NCBI GenBank assembly: GCA_013399115.1
Contig: VXAA01001238.1
Span: 62,001-126,000, forward strand
DNA length: 64,000 nt
From: Anseranas semipalmata
Lineage: Eukaryota; Chordata; Aves; Anseriformes; Anseranatidae
Reading direction: 5' to 3'
In this document: positions 1 to 13,300 of the stretch, piece after piece
Layout of the letters: each line of letters starts with the position of its first letter
Position numbering within the stretch: the stretch's first letter is position 1
The notes under the pieces: generated by a model
The model's input: the letters and a program-made list of their open reading frames with translations, nothing else
Databases searched by the model: none
Told to the model about the DNA's origin: nothing
Program-made: the position numbers and the translations under genes

Positions 1-3000
1 TGCACAAGAACTTTACTGCATTTGATTATAAGGCCTGATGGCAGAAATATCAAATACAAAAGTACAGAATTTGCTATTTTAATAACATGAAGCAAAAGAA
101 AGGAAAGAAATCCAACCACGGCACAGGCTTTCTCTCCCAACAGATCCCATCCCTGCTGTTGCTGCCTGCAGCCTCCTTCCCCTCCCAGCTCCTGCACCAC
201 CCAGCCCTTAACTGTGAATTCCATTTTGCCGGTACCTTCGACGTTCAGCCCCACAGCTCACTGGAAGTTCACAGTTGCAGAGAGAACACACGGTAGTCTG
301 AAAATATTTTCACCTCTAATATCACCATCAGGACTGTAATTTTTTTGTTCAGACATTCACACCCCAGACAAACGGGAAAGCAAGACTTTTCCTTATGTGT
401 TATCTTCTGCTTTAATAACTCCCAAATTGTCACTAATGCCATAAAAGCCTTGTAGATCTGAGGGCCTCGTTGAACGGGGAAAGGAAGGGAAAGCAAAGAG
501 TAATGACGTGCCACGCCTCGCAGGACTACGTTTCAAACCATTAACCATGGAGAATGCCCAAACAAACCACCAGCAACACCAACAGCTTTCCACAGAGAGC
601 CAATCCACTTGCCCAAATTAGGTTTCCGAACAGAGGTCAAATATGCTGATTCGGTGGGTGCACAACGAGAAGAACAGTAAGAAAACCTTTGCCTTGTGGT
701 AGCTTATTCATTGACGTGAACTAGATTTGGTTCAGGCAAAAGTTTAACAAATGCAGCATTGCGCTGGAGATGGGGCATTGTAATATACAGGACACGCCAC
801 ATTTGCAAAAGACAAAAAAACGCACCCCATGCAGATAAGTATTCTATTATTTAAGAGTATTCCACAGGCCACCATTACATTTTTATACTAACCTGGAGAT
901 TAATAGCATGAATGTTTAAGTAACATTCAAAAAAAGATATTCTAATGACTTAGCAGTAAACTCAATTTAACAAGCACAAAAAGGAGTATGCCAATTATCT
1001 GCCCAAGTACTGCCCATTAATTGCAAATGTTCCTCTCCATCTTTAGGTGATCAACATTTGTAGATGGAATTAGAAATGTTACACACAGACAGCATTTACT
1101 AATTAAGACAACGTAAAAACTGAAAACTCACATGCCAGCTATTAGTTTGGATAGCTACAGAAACTCTTCTTTCAAATGTAGAATGAGGTAGTCAAGGATT
1201 TTTCCTAAACCTTCGGCATTTCCTTCCTCATTCCTGTTATCGTTACGCACTTTATTCCCCTTAAAACAGCTGGAATAAGAAGCTTCTTCAAAGACCGCAT
1301 CACTGATGACAACACATGCACTGCATGAACCACACATATTTAGAAAAGAAACAGCCCTGCTATCCTTAGAGGAAAAGACAAGTCAGTGCCACACTGCTAC
1401 TTTTTATTCTCACTCCTTTATATCGTGAAGTGCCCTTCACAAGCAGGATCACCCGATGAGGCCTTAACTTGAATAGGGAGGGAAGGGTGTTCAAGTAAAA
1501 TCAAGGGAAAATAAGCAACTCATCATTTTCACATAACTTAGCAGGTCAGGTTAAAGGCTAGGCCAAACACTTTATCGCCTTATGAAGAGTTTTACATATT
1601 AATCATTAATTTTTAATCTAGTCTCTGAAATGATATAGTCAGAGCAGTAGGAAATACACAGATACATACACCTGCAAAGACAAGCCGTATGAAGAGACAT
1701 TACTGGGTGATACAATGGGCAATCACTCCAGGCCATGACAAGCCAAAGTAAGAAAAGAAAACAAAAAATTGAGGAATCCTTATAAAGAAAGAACTCATTC
1801 TATCTAGCTGCTTTGCAAATAAATCAAGAGGAGAGCAACTCATGGCACTGGCAGAGCAAAAATTACAGTGTCAGAAAAGTACAAATGTAGCATTTGGAGC
1901 AACAGGTCTTAATCCACTTAAACGTGTGCGAAACCAGCAGTGAAGAAATCAGAATTTGGATATCTGACCACTCTAACTGCCAAACAAAGAATAATGATTA
2001 TTAGTATATAATTAAAAGACAGCAAGCATTGGGGATAGGAGCAGGCACTAGGGATGCATGCTGACCAAATGCACATTGAAAATTAACATAATCCACTCTT
2101 TATATCTCTTCAGCGTGCACAGCATTTGGTCTTCCGTAGATTTTTTCACTGCACTGGGAGAAGCAAAGCTGAAGCAGGCAGCAGCCACTTCACCCCGCTC
2201 TCAGACACAACCCTGCAGAGTACATGAGTGACTTGCACAGGCAAAAGTTCCGTCACAATCATGGGAAACTTCAGAAATCAAACAGGCTGTTTTATTTAAG
2301 TAAACGAATATGCTCCCAGTCACAAATTTACGCTCTTGATGGCTATTTCACTGCAAATGGCTTCCCAATTCATGATGTTATGAATAAATCAGAACCAGAT
2401 TATATATCTATGCCTTTACTTTGTCTTTTTCTATCCACGGTCTCTTTAAACCTTAACTGATCTTTCTTCTGCTTAGTGTTAAACTTCAAAAATATTACCA
2501 TGTATCTAGCTAATACTAAGAGGAAAAGTATGTCCCCTTGATAAAAAGCTGGACCTATAAACGACAGCAAACAGCATAAAGATTTTATAGAGGCCGATAC
2601 CAACAGCCTCTTCTTGACATCCCCAGTTTCCCCATCATAACCTGCCCAACCTAAAGCCCGAGATCTGCGCAGCTCAAGAAAAGTTAAGAACTTACCGCTC
2701 TCTACTCTTGAAAACAAACAGGGTTTCACACAGTAACACTTCACTAATCCACCTAAAAAAATAGTTTTTTTCTGCTCAACAACAATGCTATTTAAATCCA
2801 AGCTCTGAACTTCAAAATCAATGATCTAAATGCAAACATGCAAGTAGTTCTGTTCACAACTGAAACAATAGGCATCTTCTAGGAGCACAGTTTAGAATAG
2901 CTCAGGCAGGTGGGTGGAAGGCAGGCATTATCAGTTTCTAAATGGGAGGACTGTCATAAAATGTTTTTTAAAAAGAACAGCATATTAACATACTGCCAGT

Positions 3001-4800
3001 TTAAAAAAAAATAAAAATATTTGAATAACCAGTGGAACAACATCTAGTATCATGTTTCCTCAGAGGGGAAAAAAGAAAAAAATCTGTCCTTGACGTTTTA
3101 TCAGTAAGTTTGTTCTATGCCCCACTATAGTAAAAGTGGGAATTCCAGGCATAACTTCCAAGCTGGTCATAAGAAACAGGGCCTTGGTTTCTTTAAAATG
3201 TTCCTTCCCAGTTTGTCGCACTGTTTTCATTTCTATAAAGCATAATTTGCAATTCTGATGAAGAAAGTGATCAATCCTTCAGCTGCAGCAACTCTGCGCA
3301 GTAAGTAAAAGCTGAATGCCAGTCACTCGCAGAAAATGCTCAAGTCCTTATTGCTTTATTCTTCAGACAAGGGATGAAGAAGAAAAACTAACTTTCCCTC
3401 TCCAAAATAAGGGCACAGAATTAGCTCTGGTAACAGAGAAACCACAGCCCAAGAATGCCAACAAGCAGGTTGATTGCCTAAAACCTTTAAAAATACTCAA
3501 TTTATGAGACAGTAAAAAGTAAGTATCTAGACAAACAAAATACTCCCAAGCTAGACTATAATCATGGCTTGTCTACTTCCTCTTCTGAGGTGAGCACGCA
3601 CTTCAAAGGGCATCTACAGCTGAGCAAAGTACAGTTACAGTAAGCAACCGAGGCAAATGTTCTCCTCCAAGTTATGCATGCCTATTCACTCTCCTTAGCT
3701 GTAAGGGCACAAAGTAGTTCCTCCAATTATATATAAATAGAGCAGACTGACAAAAATTAGAACATTAAATGAACATAACTGGATAGCCAAACAGAAAGGT
3801 TTAAAAATAAATAGCATCAGTGATAGCAATCGCAGAAGCTTCATCACCGTCCTTTGCAAGGTTTTCCTTCTGGTCTTACCCTACAGAACCCTTTTCCTTG
3901 CTTTTAAGGAGAAATCAAATTGTTTTTGCTGCAACACAGGAAGCATTTTACCAGGGTTGAATATGTTTACCACTTTGTTTATACAGCTCATGTTTACAGA
4001 TGTTTGTTTAGATGCTGCCATCGACTGACATAGACAATGCTGTTAAGTGACTTAATTATTGTATATGACACAAAACAAGAAAATTAATTTTTTTAAATCT
4101 CATTGAACATTTTTTCAAGCAGTCCTAAGGCAAGCTTTCTTAGAAACAGCGACAAATGTAAACTCTACAAGAGAAACATCATATGACTTTAATACTCGTC
4201 TTCCTATTAGCTTACCTATTCTGTAGTTAACTTCCTCAAACTATTTTGAAACTTACAAACAAAGGAAACAAGACAACTTCATATTTCAGGCCTGTCTCGT
4301 CACAAAAGAAACATAACTTTACAGGGGAAGAGAAAATTGATTGAAGGAAATGAGGTGCTGTTGCTTAACTAATAAATTCATATGAATAATCTTCTCTCAA
4401 TCTCTCTTAAGACCCAAAATAACTGTTTAATCTGTAAGAAGCTTTCAAAGTTAGCACTCAGAAGTTCAGTTATTTTCCACTGCAACATCATCGTTCATGT
4501 GCACGGTATCAGTTCTTTGTTTAAATACAACAAAATTCACTTTAGATCAGAACGCTGCATATTACTCTGATGATCACTTGGAGGTGAATGTATTCAGAAC
4601 AGTGATTAAAACTGTCAGTCAAACCACAACTAAGAATGCACACTAAACCAAGTTCAGATTTAAATGGCTGTAGCAAAAAGCAATAAAATTGTAATTAAAT
4701 TAGAACTGCTTTGGACTTTCACCATAATAAGAGATTTCTTTTTTTTTTTTTTCAAAAAAGATGTTTTTTAAAGCAATAAAATCCTCAGAGCCAACGACAG
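1..4800. other. Noncoding stretch, probably intron of the gene to the left
   Basis: No exon of a recognisable protein was found on either strand. The sequence is AT-rich with only short chance ORFs. By vertebrate gene order it is expected to be first-intron sequence of ITCH on the minus strand. I looked for the conserved N-terminal C2-domain coding exon of ITCH and did not see it. A T-run sits at about 4738-4752. No CR1 copy was recognised here. Confidence 0.4.
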
Positions 4801-4831
4801 ATTGCAGTTGATGTTTCAGTCTTATACATCT

Positions 4832-5011
4832 ATGCCTTGTTCAGGTCAACTCAAGCAATCAATAGCTGGATCTGCTGTCATTCTCTCAATACTGATTGTT
4901 GTCTTTGGAATATCAGTCCAGATTTCTCTCCTTTTCTCTGCGAAAAGGCTAAGTGGCAAGGTAGCAGAGATTGAACAAAACAATGAGAAACTCATTAAAA
5001 AAGAGCAATAA
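4832..5011 (+). CDS. Unidentified small single-pass membrane protein-like ORF (59 codons)
   Basis: An ATG-initiated ORF encodes 59 residues ending in TAA. Residues 1-10 are polar. Residues about 11-35 form one uninterrupted hydrophobic segment containing ILSILIVVFGISV. An AKR basic boundary follows, and then a charged, helix-prone tail ending NEKLIKKEQ, giving an N-out or N-in single-pass layout typical of small mitochondrial or ER proteins. A second in-frame ATG lies at 4811. The start contexts are weak, with T at -3. A canonical AATAAA occurs at 5272-5277, about 260 bases after the stop, so the unit could be a single-exon gene, the last exon of a spliced gene, or a retrocopy. I do not recognise the family. 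It may also be a chance ORF. Confidence 0.3.
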   Translation: MPCSGQLKQSIAGSAVILSILIVVFGISVQISLLFSAKRLSGKVAEIEQNNEKLIKKEQ

Positions 5012-5271
5012 TAATTGAGAAAAGGTGGTTTAAAAGACCCTGGTTTATGATTTCTTTAATTTTAACTGAGCTATAAAGATTAGTTTCGCTGGGGACATTT
5101 TCCAAAGCTTCAAGGGTAAAGAACACCACGCAAATGCCAACAGATATCCTAAATGCTACGCTCGGTTTTCTCTCTCTGCATCATACGCAGATGTGAAGTT
5201 CTTTTGTCAATTTAATATCACAAATGACACCTATCAAAACAAGCTGAACTCTTGGATTTCAGAGCCAATTA

Positions 5272-5277
5272 AATAAA
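5272..5277 (+). terminator. Candidate AATAAA polyadenylation signal after the small ORF
   Basis: A canonical AATAAA hexamer lies about 260 bases downstream of the stop codon of the 59-codon ORF, on the same strand. No poly-A tract follows, so nothing marks a processed retrocopy end. A lone hexamer in AT-rich DNA is weak evidence. Confidence 0.25.
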
Positions 5278-5550
5278 GGCATTTATAATCTCAAACAACG
5301 CCTTCTACTTTTACTTGGATATTATTGCTACACAAGGTCAAAGACCCCATCCGGAAGCAGGAGGGTTAACAACTAGAACTTGTCCATGTTTCCAAAATAA
5401 AGCAGTGGCACCAGCGAGAGAGAACACGGTTCGGCATAAACCTCCAGCCAAACTCGTGCTTTGTCGCTGGAAAACATTACTTTATGGCACGGCTGCATCT
5501 TAACAAGACAAAGACAACAAACCCTCGTAAAGCGGCTGCAGCAGCCTTAC

Positions 5551-5876
5551 CTGGATAAGACCCCAGGCGAGAGGGGACGCGCTCCTTAGAGGGGACTAAA
5601 CACGAAGGCTGCAGAAGGGGCTGTGTCAGGGAACGGCTGCCGGAAAGCAAAGCCCGTGACGGGAGCAACCCCCAAGGCCCCGAAAGGGCGAAGGTCTACA
5701 GGCTGATCTCGGCTACGAGGAGCCTGGAAAGGATGACAGGGACCGACCGGGGAGGGGAAGCAAATCCTGGAGCTGGGGTGCCCGGGCTCGGGCGGGTGGC
5801 CCCGCCAGCAGGAGCCGAAAACGGGCCCCGCAGCACAGGCCGGCAGCGCCGGAGAAGGGCCCGCGGGGCCGGGCAG
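5551..5876 (-). other. Probable 5' noncoding exon with strong splice donor
   Basis: Read on the minus strand, the CpG island runs into ATCCAG followed at 5550 by GTAAGG, a near-perfect splice donor, so an exon would end at 5551. The exon start is unknown and may lie in the gap at 5877-6301. The sequence has no convincing coding frame, which fits a noncoding first exon of ITCH. The gene assignment rests on synteny, not on protein evidence. Confidence 0.4.
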
Positions 5877-6301
5877 NNNNNNNNNNNNNNNNNNNNNNNN
5901 NNNNNNNNNNNNNNNNNNNNNNNNNNNNNNNNNNNNNNNNNNNNNNNNNNNNNNNNNNNNNNNNNNNNNNNNNNNNNNNNNNNNNNNNNNNNNNNNNNNN
6001 NNNNNNNNNNNNNNNNNNNNNNNNNNNNNNNNNNNNNNNNNNNNNNNNNNNNNNNNNNNNNNNNNNNNNNNNNNNNNNNNNNNNNNNNNNNNNNNNNNNN
6101 NNNNNNNNNNNNNNNNNNNNNNNNNNNNNNNNNNNNNNNNNNNNNNNNNNNNNNNNNNNNNNNNNNNNNNNNNNNNNNNNNNNNNNNNNNNNNNNNNNNN
6201 NNNNNNNNNNNNNNNNNNNNNNNNNNNNNNNNNNNNNNNNNNNNNNNNNNNNNNNNNNNNNNNNNNNNNNNNNNNNNNNNNNNNNNNNNNNNNNNNNNNN
6301 N
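5877..6301. other. Assembly gap (425 N)
   Basis: A run of N in the middle of CpG island 1. The flanks are extremely GC-rich, the usual reason such promoter sequence is missing from short-read bird assemblies. The transcription start of the minus-strand gene may be inside. Long translations that cross the N run are meaningless. Confidence 0.99.
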
Positions 6302-6545
6302 GGGGGGTCTTCGCGGGGCCGGCGCTTTGGCGCTGGGCTGACGGGAACGCCTTCGCAGGAGCGGTCAGCTGCGGGCCGCAGCCGGGATCTCCCCGCCCTG
6401 GCGAGGCAGCCCGGAGCAGCTGGAGCGCTCGGGCCCGGTCCTGCCCGCAGCGCCCACAGCAGCCTTCCCTCAGGGGCAGGTGCCTGGAGGGAGCGTGTGT
6501 GTTTGTACACCCACTGCAGTAAAAACCACCGATCAGCAAAGCAAC

Positions 6546-9510
6546 TCTGCAGGCGAGGCTAACGCTCCTCTAAAGTTATAAGAATTCCTTAAGGGACTTC
6601 TGGCACCCGTGGCTCTCTCACAGTAACACTAACATCAGAGAATTTCTGATACACAGAAGGGAAATGCTGGGTAATTGAATATCAGGCAAGCAACTGGGAT
6701 ATTGCTGGTAGCAGTGCTGGCTTTGTGAGACTCAATTAAGGCTTTATGTTTTTAACATATCCACTGCAGGTATTTAAGATACTGATATTACTTAATCTTT
6801 ATATAGAGGTTTTTTTTTTTTTTTTCCAAGTTGACATTTCCATAATCATAATGCGCAGTTGCATAACTGAATATATAGAAATTACAAAACACTTCCTCAT
6901 TTAACAGTGGGTATGACAGTTCAGTTTCTGTGCTCTGAAATCAGAGAAAAGACTCCTTAATTTTTAAAGAGTAGGAGAAGATCCTCACCAATATTTTAGT
7001 AAAATTACTTACTTTACAAGTGCAAATTTTGGAGATCTCTTACAACTGCTGGGGCTCTGAAAATCTTCCCTAGGTTACACATAAACTCCAATAAGAAAGG
7101 TCCCACAGCTAGAACTGAATTAGCATTTCTGTAAATGAGGCCTAGGCTAGAAAACAACTCTGTTTTCCCCTAGCAGAATAGCACCCATGTCTCAATGGCA
7201 GTTAGCCACCTGCAGTTATGTTTGACTAGGGTATATATGCCTATAACTTCAAGTACAGGCATCAGTTCCAGCACAGAGCAATACATGCTGCCCCGTCAGG
7301 GCTTGTGAGTACTGGAAAGTTAGAAGTGTGTGTGGCTTTGCCAGAAAAGTGCATGTCCCTGGGAAGCAAGTTTGAAGGCAAGATTACAGCCCAATATAAG
7401 AAGCATCCAACTGAACAGCTGAAATACATTTTGTAGTTTTTTTCCCTATAAAGCTTTTCCATGAGCATTTAAGTTTTTACATTCCTTTATAGATACTTGA
7501 CCAAATATACACATTTTACAGTTTGATATTTACAATGTTCTATTCAAGTTAATAACAATAAAAGAAGAATTTTGCATAAATTTCTCTCTCATGCATCCTC
7601 TACATAAGCAGTCATCTCTCTTCCATTGTCATGGCACAGAATCCTGTCCTGGCAGGACAGTAAGGCTCAGGTTGACTTTAGCTGGGGTTCCACACCTGCA
7701 TAACCGGGTTTCCTTTGTGGTGTATTTCTTCTGTCTCACAGCTTGTTTATAACATTGGGCTTGTTTTTGCAGACTGCCTGTGCTGTGATTCCCTCGATGT
7801 ACTATGACATTTTACCCCAGCCATCTGAATTAATTTTGACTATAGTGTAAGATTAGTGTTTGCAGGAAGGAGCTGAATGCTACCATACTTAATATGGTAG
7901 CATATGTAATACACATATGTGTTCAATATATATACATATATCCCTTGGGCAGTGTGGCCATTTGCAGTCTTTGTTTTTGTCTTACTAGATTTTAGGCTTC
8001 CAAAGTAAAGGTTGCTAAAGAAGATGTGGATTAATAATGTTCAGTGACACTTTTCAGGGACACCATATAAGTTGTCCTCTGTTACCATTTTTTTTTTTCC
8101 TCCTTTTGTGTCTGGCATTTGGGAAAAATGTTATTGTTCAACCTCAGCAACCTTAGTCTTTTCATTTCTCAGCTTCTGATGCCTCAAGTCAAGTTCCACT
8201 GGTGCTAAGAGCTCTGTAAAATTTGTGAGAACGCATTCCAGGTGCATAGACTACTGATTAGTTTGTGCTTGCCAATACAAGATGAATGTATTGCAGTCTT
8301 CACATTCAAACTCTTTCAGAGTTCCCTGTTAAAAATTGTGGTCTATCAGTGAACTGGAACACAAAATAATGAATTAACATCAGACCAATGTGTCAAGCAC
8401 AGACGAATGTAATTGAATGGCAGAAGAAGTATGTATCCAAGATTTTACCTTTCTTTTGCTCCTTATAGTTTCTGCTGCTTTGTTTACTTATTTGGAAAAA
8501 GGAGGAGACTACTGATTATCTTCTTTTTTCCTATACTTCCTATAAGATACTCAGGCAGAATGGAATTTCCTTGCAATCCCATGTCATAACTTCCTCTTGA
8601 CTGGTAAGAACCCCAACAGATTAGGAAAGTTTGCAACAACTGTGCAGAATGATCTAGTACAAAGGGTTTTAGGAAAACCGTGTTTACAGTATAGCTTTTC
8701 AGATTTCCTATGTTTCATATGGTCAAGCAGTGCTTCTGGGAGTTAACTTCTGAGAGATAATATTTGATAATATTGGTAATCTTTTTTCACATTCTTTTTC
8801 AACCTGATCCAGATTTCAAGGTTACTGGGACAGAGATTTCTCCTGACAAAATATGTATAGTATTTATTTACAGTCAGGCTTCTAGATGCTGTTTTAAGTA
8901 ATAATATTCAAATCAGTAATGCAATCTTAACTGTGTTCTTTCAGCCAGAACTAGCACACTAAGTTAGTGCCATTGATGCTTGGAGTTGACTGGGAAGCCA
9001 CTGAGGATAAGGGTCTGTGTGGCAGAGTTGTGTAAATCACTTCCATGTTTGAATCTTTCATGTTGTGGTAATAAAAATAATCCTGCAATATCATTAAAAT
9101 ATTGCAATTCTATTAGTTTATTGAACAGGAGTATATAAATGGATATAGCTCTAAGAAATCTCAGAGCCCGAGGCTCCCTCAGCTTAAGGGCTGGGACTAG
9201 ACCATATAACAGTAGCACTGGACACCCAAGTTATTCTGCTATCCTGAGAGTATGGGATCCCCTCTCCTAAAACAGACCCTGCCTTCATTCATTCCCATTT
9301 TCCATTCTTAACCAACAGGTCCCCATTGGCCTTACAGATGACAAACTTACTCTTTCAAAGATTATATAACTTACTGAAGGTTGCACAGCAAGTCACTGTC
9401 AGAGATGGCAACAGAACTGTGTTTCTCAGCTCCTTGACAAGTGTTTAATGATCTAGGATTTGTGATTTTTTGGATTTTTGTATGGCTAGCATTTTCTAAT
9501 GCTAGCCAAG
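6546..9510. other. Intergenic sequence, nothing recognised
   Basis: AT-rich sequence between the two CpG islands. It has a T-run near 6811-6828 and a short AT-rich tract near 7905-7945. No coding exon, RNA gene or identifiable repeat was seen. Confidence 0.5.
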
Positions 9511-9514
9511 CACA

Positions 9515-10330
9515 CAGAAGTCCAGACAATCACATAAATACAAAGGTGGGCCTCTAGGTCTACCTCCTGCTCAAACCAGGACTAACTTAGACACGGTTGC
9601 ACAGGGGGCCTTGTCTCCAGTTTAGCTAAAAACATCTACAAGGTTGGAGATCCCACAGCCTCTTCACACCCCTGTTTGAATGTTTGACACCCTGCATAGT
9701 GATTTTTTTGTTTCTTATATCTAACCGGAATTCCACTTGTAGGAACTCTTGCTTCTTGCTCCTCATACTGTCCCTGTGCACCTCCACAAAGAGTATGGCT
9801 CCATTTTCTTTACACCCTCCCATCAGGCAGTTGCAGACAGCAATAAGAAGCCCCTTTGCCTTCTCTTCTCCAGACTGAGCAGAACCAGCTCACTCAGCGT
9901 CTTCTTGTATGTCCTGTGCTCCATTTATAATGGTCTTGGTGGCCTCCCATGGACTCTGGTATATCAGTGCCTGTCTCGTGGTGGAGCTTAAACTGGACCC
10001 AGCACTAGCAGATGGGGTCTTACCCATGTTGAGTAAAGGGGAAGGTTCCCTTCTCTCGCCTTGCTGGCTGCACCCTTGTTGACACAGCCTAGGATGCAGT
10101 TGCCCTTCTTTGCCACAGAGGCACGTGCTGGACTCCTACCCAACTTGTTTTTTACCAGGACCCCAGCACCTTTTCCACCAAATTGTGTTCTAGGCACTTG
10201 CCCCCAGCGTGTCCTGCTGAATTGGGGTTACTCCCTCCCAGAGGCAGGACTATCTTGGACCACCTGCATTTGTCTTTGTTGAGTTTCAGGAAGTTTTGCC
10301 CACCTTCATTTAGGAACTCAGTTCACTAAT
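9515..10330 (-). mobile_element. CR1 LINE fragment, minus orientation
   Basis: The stretch resembles the 3' part of CR1 read on the minus strand. It has the 'CTCCTGCTCAAACCAGGACTAAC' type segment near 9566, the block around 'CTTCTCTTCTCCAGACTGAGCAGAACC' near 9860, and the block naming cysteine-poor ends around 10080-10180. The CR1 3' end is at the left. The copy is old, with many substitutions and broken frames, and 5'-truncated at the right. Boundaries are approximate. Confidence 0.75.
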
Positions 10331-13300
10331 ACTATACAAGTCGACAACATGAAACCAGTCCCAGTACTGAAGAGACCACAGTGACCATCTCTACGTGGAA
10401 GCAATTTTGATGGTGTGAATGCTTACCGTTTTGGGCTAGACACAGCCCCAAGCAAATATCACACAATAACTGTTGAATAGTCATCAGATGACATCGACAT
10501 CCATTAGCTGCTAAGCTATTTTAAATCTTTAATAGCAGCTTAATACGTCTGCCTGACTTAAGGCTTTGTAAAGTTGATGATTTATAAATGAGGAATATTT
10601 CATTTTCACGTCATTTTTATTATTGGATTTCAAAGTACTTTATAAACAACTATAAAGTAAGTCTTCTTACAAATAAGTCTTCTAGAGTGTTTGTTAACTA
10701 GGTAATTATTGCAGCAGGTGATTTATAATTTAAAATCAGACTTATTTTGAAATGATCATTATATTAATTATTATATTAATTAAAAGAGTTTTTTTGTGCT
10801 GCCTTGTTATCAGTCATGTTTTCGCTCATGAAGATAAAAGTATAGTGTTAGAGTATATATTTCTAACTGCCTTTAAAATCATTATTGATTACTTTGACTT
10901 GGGATTTAGAAAAATATCAGTAGGAAAAGATAAATTACGTCCTGTTATCTGGAAAAAGAATGAACAAAACCCTCAAGGTTAGCAAGACTATTATTATTTC
11001 CGAGTAATCTAATTAAAGGGTAAAACAAAGACATGTGGCTATTTAATTATTTTATCGCTCAATTGCTCTCCAGTGCATAATGAGAGAACCAGGAGGGAGT
11101 GATTAGGTGTCTTGGGAACGGAAATGACACAGCCAAGATATGTGGATGTTAAAGGAAGGACAAGATACGGGGAAAATTGTTCCTCTCTTCCCCACACAGA
11201 AGGCTGAACATGATTTTGCCCTGGGACTGAAGAATATGATACCATAAATTTGCTGGGAATTTTTCACAAAAAGATATGACATGCTGGTGCAGGGATGTGT
11301 GAAACATACCATGCATTTGTTAATTGGAAGCTCTGTCCAGCTCTTGTCTACGCAGAGGTCTTGCAAGCAGCCTGCAGTTCAGCTGGGCCAGGGGTGAAAC
11401 AACATGGTAGACATGCAGGTACACGGAGGTACTCCTTGGGTCCCCGCTATGGCTTTGCTCTCCAGGTGCTACATCTGGGACTCTAAAAGGGCTGGAATAC
11501 ATGCATTTACTGATCACAGTGTGACTGGGATGCCTGCCTCTGCCAGGCTCTTTGAGACAAGGTTTTGAAATGGAGATGGTAATGGAGAGGGAGCCTTTAT
11601 CTTGCTTAGACCCAGGTTTATTCCTGTCCCACCCTGACAGCTGGCCTCATTTGTACAGTTGTATATTATTTACATCAGAAAGGCTGACTCATTCCCTGAG
11701 TGGTTTACCTCCTTGCAAATTGCTCTGGCATAAATCAGCTTGCATTTCAGAGCAGAACAGATGCTGATAAAAAGCTATGTAATATCAAAACTAATACAAA
11801 GGGAGAAACTACAGTTTAAATACCTGGGGCATAATCCAAAGCTAAATAAAGCCAATGAAACTTTCTCCATTATGAATTCTTTAAGATCTTTATCAACTTT
11901 GGGAGTCTGTACCTCCTTTACCTTATATAGTCCCTTATACCAGGATACCTCAATGCTCTCCACTAAAAAGTACAAAACAACCCAAGCTATAAATTCTGTT
12001 GAGTAAGAGGTCATGTCATGTGTTTCCCGAAGTCTGTCTGTCCCTTGGAGCTGCAGCATTACACTTCTAAACAAGAACTGTGAACCAAACCTCTGGTCTT
12101 AGACTGCAGGGAAGCTAACAGGCAAAGGCTTTGGATATCTCTTGCTAGTAGTAATCTTGCTCATTTACTCTATTTATTTTATCCAGCCTTTTTTATGCTC
12201 AGCATGCACTAAGTAACTGGGCAGCTGAAGTGCAAACTTAAGGTGAGAAACAGGAAGGGGCAGGAAGGTTGCTGTACCAGTCCCATCACATGCCATTAAC
12301 ATACCACACGCAGTGTTCATAATTTCCCAGACTGGATTAAGGGGGAATTTACTTGGCTAAACTTGCTCTACAAGGTTCAGGGCTTGGTCCTCAGTTCACG
12401 TTGTGCTCATGCTTGCTACAGCTGTGAGGGAGGAGATGACGTTGCACTGACTTACCACCAGCCCAGAGCCCCAGGCTCCCAGGGACTGAACCAGCCTCTT
12501 GTGTAACAGGCTGGCCACAGGGTTCCTCTAAGAAACAAAAACTGGTATTTTTTCTCCTGTTGGGGGCATAGGGAAAATAAGAAGCAAGAGGTAAAATTAG
12601 TTCAAACTTCCCTCCGCACTAGTTCACTTATTCTTTCCTAGCTCTTGCTTCAGTTCATGCCTGCACTGTCTGTATAGACAGCATGTTCTCAAGTAAATAA
12701 TTTTTAGCATTCTTGCAACAAAAACATAACCTTCTTTTAACCCTTGGACTAGCCGTACTCCTCCCACATGGAACCAGTTTGGTCATACCAATCTCTTAAG
12801 TGTTGGTAGTGCTTATCCACAGGGAAGTCGAAATGAAGGCTCTCTCTGCCCTCTGTTGGGCAGTTAATGATGGAAAGTGGTAGCATAAACACAATCGGAA
12901 CCTGGTAAAGCGCGGCAAGTCCTTACTAAGGAGAGGGGAGGAGAAAGTTAACTGCAGTGAATCTGGAATGCATTGAATTTAACATCACTGGGACAAATGG
13001 TGCTGTTGTCAGAATGCTAATGCTAGCTACAGTAATATAAATGTTGCTGTGGATTGAGATGGTACAACTCAAAGCTGAACTGGATCCCCATTATTGTTAT
13101 TCTGTACTGCTGCACAAGGAGATAGTGTGAAACCTCATTGTAAGGGACTTTGTGCAAACACACAAGACAATACATAAGTGTATGCTTGAGGCAGGTAGGT
13201 AGAGTTCACTTGCAGCATGAGCTGTAATGCATTTGTGAGTACTATAAGTGTGTATCTATGCTACCTCTAACAACACCATATTAAAAGCCAATTTTAGGCA

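Larger units (their letters stand above)
5500..6545. promoter_or_regulatory. CpG island 1, probable promoter of a minus-strand gene (ITCH by synteny)
   Basis: The sequence changes abruptly from AT-rich to very GC- and CpG-rich between about 5520 and 6490, interrupted by the 5877-6301 gap. This is the usual look of a housekeeping promoter. It lies about 12 kb upstream of the AHCY promoter island and is separate from it. A strong splice donor on the minus strand leaves its left side, arguing for transcription leftward. In mammals ITCH is the head-to-head neighbour of AHCY, which makes ITCH the best guess; no ITCH protein sequence in the window confirms it. Confidence 0.6.

Noticed and set aside
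5586..6539. Long open frames (up to 317 codons) across CpG island 1 on both strands
   Set aside because: Most of the length is the N gap. The flanking GC-rich DNA lacks stops by composition and shows no domain.
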